Assembly: GCA_001662425.1 (NCBI GenBank) | Contig: BDDC01000150.1 | Location: 11,736 to 75,735, forward strand | Direction: 5' to 3' | From: Chlamydomonas sphaeroides | Lineage: Eukaryota; Chlorophyta; Chlorophyceae; Chlamydomonadales; Chlamydomonadaceae | DNA length: 64,000 nt | Part shown: positions 44,086-54,300 of the stretch, piece after piece | Layout of the letters: every line of letters begins with the position of its first letter | Position numbering within the stretch: the stretch's first letter is position 1 | Notes under the pieces: model-generated | Seen by the model: the letters and a program-made list of their open reading frames with translations, nothing else | What the model was told of the DNA's origin: nothing | Databases searched by the model: none | Position numbers and translations under genes: made by a program

Positions 44086-47000
44086 TCACATGCCCAGCCC
44101 CGCCGTACGCGCGTCCTTGCGCTTGAGGCTGGCCAGGTACTGCTGCTCCAGCTCCGCGTTCGCGCGCTCCTGCTGCTCGCCTGCGGGTGGCGCGCGTTGC
44201 AGGGACGCAGCGAGCCAGGCTTCAGCGAGCCAGGCTTCAGCGGGGATTGCGCTGCCGATGGCACGGCACCAGGATGTGCGCGAGAGGTCAAGCTGCCGGC
44301 GGCTGGGCTCTGCGCCAGGGCCACTACCGGCAGGCCCAAGGAGCAGCGAGCCAGCGCGCCGCCGCCCTGCGCCTCTCGTCTGACGTGTCATCACCACTCA
44401 CGTGTCATCACCAGGTGGCCCTCGGCGCCGGGCGAGGGCGGCCGCTGCGGAAGCGACGGGCCGACCGGGCGGTGCACAACGTCCGCCTTGACTCCCTGCA
44501 GCGTTGGGAGGCAAGGACGGAGCGTCAGGACGGAGCGGGCGTGGGCAGGGGCGGACATAGGCAGCACTGGCAGGGCAAAGCAGGTGCGGAAGATGATCCG
44601 TCGCGGCCTTATTGAGGGTCTGCTAGTCGAGGCAGCTTCTCGGAATGGAGGGGCGACGGCGGGAGGTTGGGGCGTGGATGCGGCTGCGGGGCGTCACAGT
44701 GAGGGGTCGGAGGCGGCTGGTGTGGAGTAGCGGTGGGCGGTGGGCGAGCCCAGAGTTGGGGGGTGGGGCTTGCGGCTTGTGTTGGCGCTGTGTGCTTCCT
44801 GCGGGGCTGGCGAGGAGGGGCTGAGAGCGGTGGAGGAGGTGGGTGGAGGCGATGGCGATGGTGGGTGGCAGGGTGTTGTGGAGGGAGAGGGAGAGGGGAA
44901 GGATACGGGCTCGGGATACGTGCGGAGGCGGTGAGCCGACCTCTTCGGTGTTGCAGGGGTGAAGGAGGTCGAGGAGGCGCAAGGCTTGACAGGGAGGTGT
45001 GGGCAGGTAGGGAGCGGATATGGCTGCGCGGAGAGCTTGGGTGTGTTGTAAGGTAGGAGGAGCGCGGAGGAGAAGAACTGAGCAACGGTCATAGCAGGGA
45101 GGGAAGCAGACACGGCCGTCCCGCAGTCGGGCACAAGTCGAGCGATGGCGCGGGAGTTGTTTCAACGGCGGCGCCGTGGCGGGGGGGGGACCGGTGCAAG
45201 AAGATATAACGCCAAAGATAGCCAAGAGCCAAGACCCGACGGACGGCACGAGGCGGTGGGGAGGAGGCGCAGGCGAGGCCGTTTGCGGTAGGTCGGGTGG
45301 CCCTGTGTCGGGGCGAGATATTGCGTGGGAGATGGCGGCGGCGAGGAGAGGCGGGGCGCCGGTGGAGGCACGGGGAGCGGGTTGGTTGGATGAGAACAGT
45401 GGTTGAGGGCGCGTGAAGGAGAGATCGGGGGCATCACATCCGGGGCTTGGACCGCCTGCCTGTCGCGATGGCCGCGGGCCGGGGGCGGGACGAGCGGGCC
45501 GGGGCGTCAGCCAGCGACGGCACGAACCCAGCGAGGTGCCATTCCCCCGCCAGCACCCCCCGGAATGCCAGACCCATCTCCTCGTGGAGCCCCACCCCAC
45601 CAGTAGCCTTGCGAACTTCTCCTTCTGGTGGTCGTCTCCCAAGACCTGCAACCATGGAGGGGCGGCAGCGGGCAGAGACCCTGGTTCTTCTCCATGAACA
45701 GGGAGGGCAGGTCGCATGAAGCCTGCCCGAGTGCGCTCATGCTACTTATGCAACTGCGGGTGCAACCAGCCGGCCCGCCAGGCGCATGGCGGCAAGCAAG
45801 CAGCAGGCAGCGCATGGCCCCAACGCGCCGCGCTGCTGCCGCAGCAGCCCTTGGCGAGGATGGGGAGCAAGGGCGGCACGCGAGCTGCCATGCACCGTGC
45901 AGCCTCATCGCCTGCCCCAGGCAGCGCGTCACGGCACCGCCGCGAGGGACGCACCTCCACCGCGCGGTCCCAGCGGTTGGCTCCAAACTTGGACTCGACG
46001 TCCTGCGCTCGACAGCAGCGGGGGCGGGGCAGCAGCAAGCGCGAGACGGCAGCGATACGTGACCAGCCAGCACGGACAGGCGCGTGGCTCCACCCTATGC
46101 GATCGCCACTGCAGTACGGCCAGGACGAGCCGGCCTGGCGCTGCCATGGCGATACGTGTGCAGCACTCACGTCGCTGGCCGCGGCCTCGGCCTTCTTGGA
46201 CGCCCACAGTAGCTTCTTCTTGGCCTCCACCGTCGCAGCGGGCGGCGCGTGGTCGGCGGCGGCGCTCGGAGCGTGGGGCTGGGCGCCCGGGGCTGCCATC
46301 ATGGCCCTCACTGCGGGACGGAGGCCCGACACGAGGGACGAGGGGAGAGGGGCAGCAGTGGGCACAGCGCCAGCAGGTGACACTCGTCAGCCACACACGG
46401 GGGGCCCGCCACCGTGGACCTCACGTAAGGTAGGTGGCAGGCCGGGATGGCGGGCGCGCAGACACGAGTGAGGTGAGGTACGGTCAGGTTGCGGTAAACA
46501 CCGAGGGATTGAGGAAGGAGGAACAGCATGACACTACGTTACGTCATGGGCATACTGGACTGCACTGGCGCGCGCAGTCCCAGCCAGGGCGGAGCCCCAC
46601 ACGCTTCCTGCCAAAGGGCGTCAGCCATAACGAGGGACAACCCCAGGCAGTCGGGCAGCCCCAGCACCAGTCGCGGCCCCGTCCCTGGCCCGTCGCGCTG
46701 CAGCCCTCACCGATGTCGGCGCTGCTCATGCCGGCCTGGCCGGGCGGCGGGTGCCCGCGGGCGCCGCCGTCGCGTGCGGGGGGCTCTTCAGCCCGGGGGC
46801 GCTTCATGGGCGGCATGCCGTCGCGCCTGCGGCAGCGAGGGTGCAGCGGGGAGCGGGGCGGCAGGGGCCGTAGGGACAGCAGCGCGCTGCCGCACATTGA
46901 AGCCGCACCGCGCCCGTGCCGCCAGCTGCCCGCCCGCCACGGCCCCTGCATACCTGGCATCCTGCGGAGGCCCTCCGTTGCGCTGATAGCCCACAGCGCC

Positions 47001-50000
47001 GCCGCCGCCGCCGCCGCGATCATCGCGCTCCCGGCCTCGGTCGCGGTCCCAGTCCCGGCCGCCGCCCGGAGCTGCGCCGCCTGCAGGCCGACCATAGCCT
47101 CGGTCGCCGCCGTCGCGGCCGCCGCCACCGCCGCCGCTGTCCCGGCCATACCCTCGGTCGTCGCGTCCCGCCGGGCGGTCGCCGCCGTAGCCGCGGCCGG
47201 CGTCCCGGTCCCTCTCAGGCGCAGCAGCGGGCCGATCTGGTGGCGGCCGGTCCCGGCCGCCCGGCTGCCGGTCCCGATCCGCGTCCCGCGTCCGGTCCCG
47301 GTCCGACCAGGCCTGGTCGCGCTCGCGATCACGCCGGTCGCCGGCGGAAGCGCCAGAGCTTGTCGGCGGCAGCCGCCGGTCATCGACGCCGTCGCGGCGG
47401 CGGTCATCGTACGCGTCACGCTTCGGCGGCGCAGCCCTGCGATCGTCGTAAGGCGCCCGCTGCGGCTGCGGGTCCTGCCGCCGGTCCGGCTCGGCCTCCC
47501 GGCGGCTGTCGGGACGCTCACCGTAGCCCCGCTCATCGCGCCAGCCGCCGCCACCAGCCGCCGGCCGGTCCCCTTCGCGATCACGGTGCTCGGGCCGGGC
47601 ATCGGCGCGCCAGCCCTGCTGTTCGCCGGCGCCCTCGCGCCGGTCCCGGTCGGCGCGGTCACGGCCGCCGTCAAGCTCCCTCTCCCGCCCCCGATCACGG
47701 TCGTCGGGCGCCGCGTAGCCGCGTGGCGCGCCGACCCCGTCGCCGCCGCCATCCCGAGGACGATAGCCCAGCTCCTGCCGACCTGCGCCTCGGTCCCAGT
47801 CGCGCTCCCTGCTGCCGCCGCCGTCGGCTGGCAGCCTGGCGCCGCGGTCGTCAACATCCATCGCGGCAGAGGCCGCACGCGCACCGCCGCCGCCGTCGCC
47901 GCCGGCGCCCCGCGGCGCCTCGCGCTTCGCCTCCGACTCATCCTCCCAGCGGGACCGGCCCCGCAAGGCCCGGGGCTCAGCAGGCCCCGCCCGGCCCGCG
48001 TCAGCCCGTGCGATGCCGTCGCCGCGAACAGGCCGCGGCTCAGGCTCGCGGCGGGCCCCGGGTGACAGCGAGCGCTCGCGCCTGTGCGGCTCACGCGCCG
48101 CTCGGCGGTCCTCATCCGGCGAACGGCTCTCCGACCGGCCCTCCCTACGACCCCAGCCATCGTGGCCGGTGCCTCTGCGCCGCTGCTCCGAACCCACACG
48201 GTCCAGGTCAGGCTCTACCGACACCTCCCGGCTGCCGCTGCCGCCGTCACCGCTCGGCGCCACCGACGGCCCACGGGAGTCATCCCTCCGGCCCCCATCG
48301 TCCAGCTCCATAGCGTCCGGGCTACGCGGCGAGCGGCCACCGCCGCTGCCGCCCTCCGGCCGCGCCACAGGCTGCCCCCAGCGGTCTCTGCCGCGGGCGG
48401 CGCCCTCGCCGCGCGGCTCCTGAGGCCGTGGCTCCTCATCCGGGACGTCCTCGCCCTCCTCCCGCGGCTCCGGCGCCTCGGACGCGCGCTTGACTCCGTC
48501 GCCCAACGGTCGCGGCTTGAAGCCGCCCTCGGGCGGCGGCCCGCGCTTGGCGCCCACGAACAGCGGCGCGCGCGGCCGCGGCGCCGGCGGCGCCCCGTCC
48601 GCCGCCAACGGTGGCGCTGCGGCCGCCACCGGCGGCGCCGTGGTGCCCTGTTGCGCCCGGAACTGCCTCACAACATCGTCCACTGCCGCCCGGCCCGCGG
48701 CGGCGCGGCGCTCCGGCGACACCTCCCCACGCGGCGCGCCGCCCATGGGCACCGGCGGCGTGCGCTCGCGCGAGCTTGGTCCCCGGCCGCCGGGCGGCTC
48801 GTGGTGGCGACGCCAGTCGGGCGCCTCCCGGGAGCCGGCCCGGCGGTCCCGGTCCACGTCGCGGTCCATCCGCTCATACTCGCGGTGGTGGCTGGCGCCC
48901 GGCGCCACCAGGTGCTCGTCCATGCGCGCCGGCGGCGGTCCGGCCGGCGGCGCGTAGTCGCGCGGCGGCGGGTAGGCGGCGGCGTGGGGGCTGCGGTCGT
49001 AGGCGGCCAGGGGCACCATGGGCCCCAGCGGGCCGGGGGCTGGCGCGTGCACCATGGGTATGGGCGCAGGCGCCATGGGAACATGGGACATGGGGACAGG
49101 CGCCATGGGGGCGGCCACCATGGGCCCCGGCGCCATGGGCACTGGGGCCATGGGAATGGGCGCCTGCGGCGCGTCATAGCCGTCGTAGCCGTCATAGCGG
49201 CGGTCGCTGCGCGGCTGCGCGGTCGCTGTGGGCCGGAGGTCGATGTCCATGGGCAGCGGCCGGTTAGGCTGCGGCGCCGGCAGCGGCCGGCCGGCGTCGC
49301 GGTCACGGTCGCGAGCGGGGTCCCAGGAGCCACCGCTGCCACGAAGGTCGATGTCCATGGGCAGCGGCCGGCTGGGCTGCGGCGCCGGCAGGCGCTCGCG
49401 GTCCCGGCCGCTGTCGTAGGCGGGCTGGCGGTCGCGGGTGGCGTCGTAGGCCGCGGGGCGATCGCGGTTGCGGTCGCGGGCGGCGTCGTAGGCCGCAGCT
49501 CGGTCCCGGTCCCGGCCGCTGTCGTAAGCAGGCAGGCGGTCCCTGTCGCGGGCATTGTCGTAGGCAGCGGGGCGGTCCCGCTCCCGCTCGCGGTCCCGAC
49601 CGCTGTCATAGGCTGCTGCCGGGCGGTCCCTGTCGCGGTCACGCGCTGCGTCATAAGCAGAAGGCCGCTCCCTGTCCGTGTCCCGACCTCGAGCACTCTC
49701 ATACGCTGCTGCCGGCCGGCCCCGGTCCCTGTCACGGCCGCTGTCGTAGGCAGCCGCGCGGTCGCGGTCCTTCTCGCCGCCAGCGTCCGCATAGCCGTCG
49801 CGCCGATCGTCGCGCCTGCTCTCGTAGCCCGTCGGCCGGTCCCGCCGGTCATCAGCCGCCGGCTGCTGCTCCCTGCTGCGCTCCCTGTCCCGGTCCGCCG
49901 GCGGCGCGCTGGCGCCGGCTGGCTGACGGTCCCGGTCTTGTGCCAGCGCAGCATCCGCATCTGCAGCAGCTGAGGCCGAACGGACGATGGCCGGGGAGCC

Positions 50001-50735
50001 GCCGCCGCCGGGCTGGCGGAGATCCTCGCGCCGCATGTTGGGAGGGCCGTAGGGCGCGCGCGTCCGGGGCAGGTCGTCCCGTAGCGCCGCGTCCATCCTG
50101 CCGGCGGCAGGCGCACTGGACCGCGGCGGCGGATCGGAGCGCGCGTAGCGGTCGCGTTCCCGATCACGATCCCAGTCCCTGGCGCGGTCGCCGTCGCGCT
50201 CCCGCGCGCGGTCCCGGTCCCGGTCGGCACCGCCGCGGTCTGCCTCCCGCGCGCGGTCCTGCTCGTCGTAGTACCGTGGGCGGTCAGCGCCGCGGTCGTC
50301 GTCGCGCCGGCGGTCGTAGTCCATGCGCCGGCGGTCGGCATCGCGGTCTTGCGGACGGGCGCCGTCCCTGTCGCGCTCACAGCCACCGCCGGCACGGTGC
50401 TGCCGGTCGGCCTCCTCAGGTTCCTCGCCCTCCTCGCGCTCGCCGTCTTCTACTGGAGAACGTTCTGAGCGCCTGTCATCAGCACCAGGAGACCGCTGAT
50501 TCCGCCGCTCGTCGGCATCGTCCTGCATGGCGCCTCCGCGAGGACTGGCTGGCTCCTCTGCAGAAGCAGCAGCCTGCTTGTTGGAGTAGGCAAGAGCCTC
50601 CTGCAAACCCTGCTCGCCATAGGCCTCCAGCTCCTCAGCAAGAACAGCCTCATCGTGCGGGTTGTAGTCCAGGAGCTCCTCGTCGTAGACCTCCCCATCA
50701 TCAACACCTGTGCCGTCACCATAGTCACCAGACAT
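44086..50735 (-). CDS. RSRC2-like protein with C-terminal SMAP domain and long Arg/Asp-rich region, 1439 aa, 7 exons
   Basis: Exons: 50735-46954, 46826-46711, 46310-46171, 46002-45955, 45645-45601, 44495-44402, 44180-44086 (TGA). Phases close to 1440 codons. Exon 1 alone encodes 1260 residues: an acidic start (DGEVYDEELLDYNPHDEAV), then hundreds of residues of Arg-Asp/Arg-Glu dipeptides. Within these, a unit like PAAYDSGRDRDRDR is repeated about ten times (49400-49760), followed by a Pro/Met-rich stretch (PVPMAPGPM). The C-terminus rebuilds the small acidic protein (SMAP) domain: KKKLLWASKK, DVESKFGANRWDRAVE, LGDDHQKEKFARLL, GVKADV, then ELEQQYLASLKRKDARTAGLG. In animals this domain ends RSRC2. 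RD/RE-rich proteins concentrate in nuclear speckles and bind RNA-processing factors. The role in splicing is inferred. Intron 5 is 1.1 kb. Confidence 0.85.
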
Positions 50736-51303
50736 GGCGTCGAAAGTCGCAGGCTGAAGCGCCTGCTGCAGCAGTGTTCCCCGAGGTCCGTAGCAGGGCT
50801 CTTCAGCCCCCCTCAGCACAGGCTGGGCATGCTAATTGGAGCAGATCTGCAAGTTAGACGACCCGTCAGCAGGCGGCAGCCTGAATGGTTAAGCTATACG
50901 CGGAAGCCTGCGTCTCGAGCACAGACGACGTCAACCGTCTGGCTCTGTAGGAGAGCTAGAAAAGGGGATCGCTTGCGCTTCGCTCTTCCGGTGAAAACTC
51001 GGAGCTATTTTGGCTATTTGTGCCGGATTGCGGGTTGTCGGTGCGGCAATGCCCACTCCTGCTCAGATTTATCTGCACACCCCGTGCTTGGTGTGTGATG
51101 TCACGATAATCCACTATTCTGCAATTTAACGAAAGAAGCAGAACGCTCGGTCAAGTTGTCTGTTCCGCACTTCACGGACATAGCCCTCTCTACAACGAAC
51201 AATTGCAGGATAGACAGTTTTGGCTAATGGCATAAAAGGCGAGCCATGTAAGCGCCGCGGGGTGTGCAGCCCTCGTGGGCTTGAAGCGCCCGCGGCACGC
51301 AAC
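50736..51303. promoter_or_regulatory. divergent promoter region between the SMAP-domain gene and the LRR gene
   Basis: The 568 bases between two divergent start codons include AT-richer sequence around 51000-51240, lower in GC than anything nearby, consistent with promoters. No coding exon or named element is seen. Confidence 0.5.
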
Positions 51304-54300
51304 ATGTCCATTACAGCGTGGGTAAGTTAAACAACAGATCGGGCGGGCCGCTTGTGAGAGTCGGGTCGGGGGCGGGTTTGCGCACGGGGCGACATGTTGT
51401 CCCAACATGCCACTTTCCCCGCCCCGGCGGGCTATCATCATGTCGCACAGCCTGCGCTAGCAGCGACTTGTTGCAGCTCGTACACATGTACTGCCTGTCT
51501 GCGGTGCCAAACGCCAATCGGCGTGCCGAACTGAGGCCGAGGGTATACCCAAGCTGCACCTCCCGGCGGCCTCCACCCTGCCACAGGACATTAAGGAGGC
51601 CGCCTTCACGTCCGACCTCCGCGAGGTTGAGGAGCTCATCCTCACCAACAAGGCAGGATTAGTACATACAATGCAATGCCGGTCATTCAAGCAGGAACTG
51701 TTTAGTTCGCCAAAGTGTGTGTAGCCGCACTCAGCCTCACAAATAAGTCAGGCCACAGCCAGCCGCCCCTGCACCGCCCCCTGCACCGCCCCTGCACCGC
51801 CCCTGCACCGCCCCCTGCACCCCCCCTGCACCGCACCGCGCCTCTACGCACACCGTTCCCGGGCCCCAAACCGCACGCCCCGCCACGACCGCGCCAGCTG
51901 ACACGTGTCATTCCCCACTTCGCCCATCCCCGGCCTCTGCCCTTTCGTACTGATGCTGGCGCTTGCGCTGCTCCACCCGCAGGGCGCCACAGATGTGGGC
52001 TCGGTGGCCCAGGCCACAGGCCTGCGCTCGCTTTCGCTCGCCTTCAACAGCCTGTCCTCGCTGTCGGGCCTGGCGCCGCTAATGAAGCTGCAGAGCCTCA
52101 ACGTCAGCCACAACCAGCTGGCCAGCCTCAAGGTGCGGCCCGCAGGACCGCTACTGCTGTACCCCTGCCTACATGTACACATAGAGCTGCAGCTTCCTTA
52201 CTTGGCACGCATAGAGGCGCTGCCATGCCGGGCGCCACAACCAGCTGGCCAGCCTCAAGAAGCGCGCCAGTGGGCGGCCCGAGGGCCCCTGCTGCGCGCT
52301 GTAGCTTGGATCAATTAAGTGGGGCTGGCACCGAGGGGCCAAGCCCGAAGGTTGGCCCGCCGGGCTGCGGGCGGCCCGAGGGCCCCTGCTGCGCGCGGCC
52401 CCGGCCGTGCTAGCCTTGGTCGGCTGTGTGGGACCGGGGCCGCGCTAGTCTGACGCGACTGCGGTAGCGCCGCCAGGCGCTCAGCCCAGGCGCCGGGTGC
52501 CGGACAGCTAGCACCGAGCGCCCGCCCCCGCCGCTGCCCCCGCACGCGCGGGACGCCGTGACGTGCCACACGCCGCCGCCCCGCCCCCGCTGCTGCTGCT
52601 GCCCCGCAGGGCGTGCAGGCGCTGGCCTCCCTGGCCACCCTCAACGCCAGCCACAACAAGGTGCGGGGGGCAGTGGGACGGCCACGGCCGCAGCCGCAGG
52701 GTGGCGCTGCGGCGAGCAGCCAGGCGGGGCACACGGCGGGGCACACGGCGGGGCACACGGCGGGTGGTTGTGAGAGAGAGCACAGCGGCTGAGGGCCGGG
52801 GTGCCTCCTGCAGTGGCCCCGCAGCAGCCTGCGCTCCGCGCCTCGGCAGGGGTGGCGCCGAGAGCATGCAGCCAGGTACTCGGCTTGCACCCCGCCCTGG
52901 CCGCCACATCCGTCACTGCACCTCAATGTCGCCCGGGGCTGTCTGCCCCGGCCGTGCCTTCCCTCAGAGCCGCCTGCCCTCCGCCCTATGGGAGGGACCT
53001 GTCCTCCGCGGCTCCCTCCGGCGGTCGGGGCCGAAGCTTGGCTGGCAGCGCTCCTGCCTGCAGGACTTGTCCTTGACTCCCCTGGCCCGGCCGCCGCCCC
53101 CGTCCCTCGCGCCGCTGCCGCAGGTGGTGTCCCTGGCTCCGCTGTCCGGCCTGTCCGCGCTCACGGACCTATGGCTGCAGAGCAACCAGGTGCGCAGCGG
53201 CGCAGCGGCCCAGGCCCCCACTTGCAGAGCACCGGACGCTCCCGCCGTACTGCACGGCGGCCCGTTTGCGGCGTGCTGGCGGAACCGAGCACGCTCTACC
53301 GCCGGGCTTCGGAGGCCCCGCGTCCAGAGGCTGCGGCGCCACCAGACACCCCAGCGCGCCGCCCAGCGCCACTGCACCAGGCCACGCACCAGGCCAAGGC
53401 GCTAGGCCGCGCACCAGGCCAAGGCGCGGCTCGCCCGCGGAGCAGCTGCGCCTCGCCGCTCGCAAGCCCCGCAGCCCAACCCGCACCATTTCTTTCAGCT
53501 CCGTCTCCGCTGCCTCCCGCCCCCTCACTGGTCCGCTGCTCCCCTGGCACTTGCCGCCCCCCCACACCCCACACCAGGTGGCCGCGCCCGGCGAGCTGCG
53601 CGCTCTGGCGGGGCTGCCCGGGCTGCAGCGGTTGGCCATTGCCAACAACCCCGTGTCCAAGGTGCGGCGTGCTTGGGTTTGGGACATGGGGAAAGCACGA
53701 GACAAGGTTTGCGGATATGGCCAGGGGGGCTCACGGTTGCGGCAAGAACATGGCCGCGGGGTCATGGCCGCGGGGTCATGGCCGCGGGGTCATGGCCGCG
53801 GGGTCATGGCCGCGGGGTCATGGGGAGCACCAGAGGGACTGCGGGGGTCATGGGTCCGCCGCATAGTGCAGGGGGGAGCTAGGGCCGCAGCGCCTTGAGC
53901 GCGGTCGGCAGGTGGGGCTCGTCTGGGGACTTGTGGCTGCTCCGCGGCGCGACCCACGCCGCAGCGGCCCGTTGTTGGAGGGTGGCGCTCGACTTGGGTG
54001 GTGAGAGCCCTGGCAGTGCGACGCTGCAGCAGCAAGCGCGATGCCTGCCTGACTGCAGGCCGCGTCCCTCCTCCGCCCGCCAGGCCCTCCCACCCGACCA
54101 CGTCCGCCTTGTGGCGCTGGCGTTGTGCCCGGGGCTCAAGGTCATCGACGGCCGGCCCGTGGACGACGGCGAGCGGGAGGTGCGGCCGCGGCCGCGGCAG
54201 GGGCTGCGCAAGGGGCAGGGCGTACTGGAGCACGCGCCAGGGGTGGGGTGCTGGCGAGCGGGAGGTGCGGCCGCGACAGGGCCAAGGGCACGCAGCGCCT

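Noticed and set aside
46434..49973. Long plus-strand frames opposite the SMAP-domain gene (543 and 629 residues)
   Set aside because: They are antisense shadows of Arg/Asp codons (CGG/GAC read as CCG/GTC), with no motif or splice structure.
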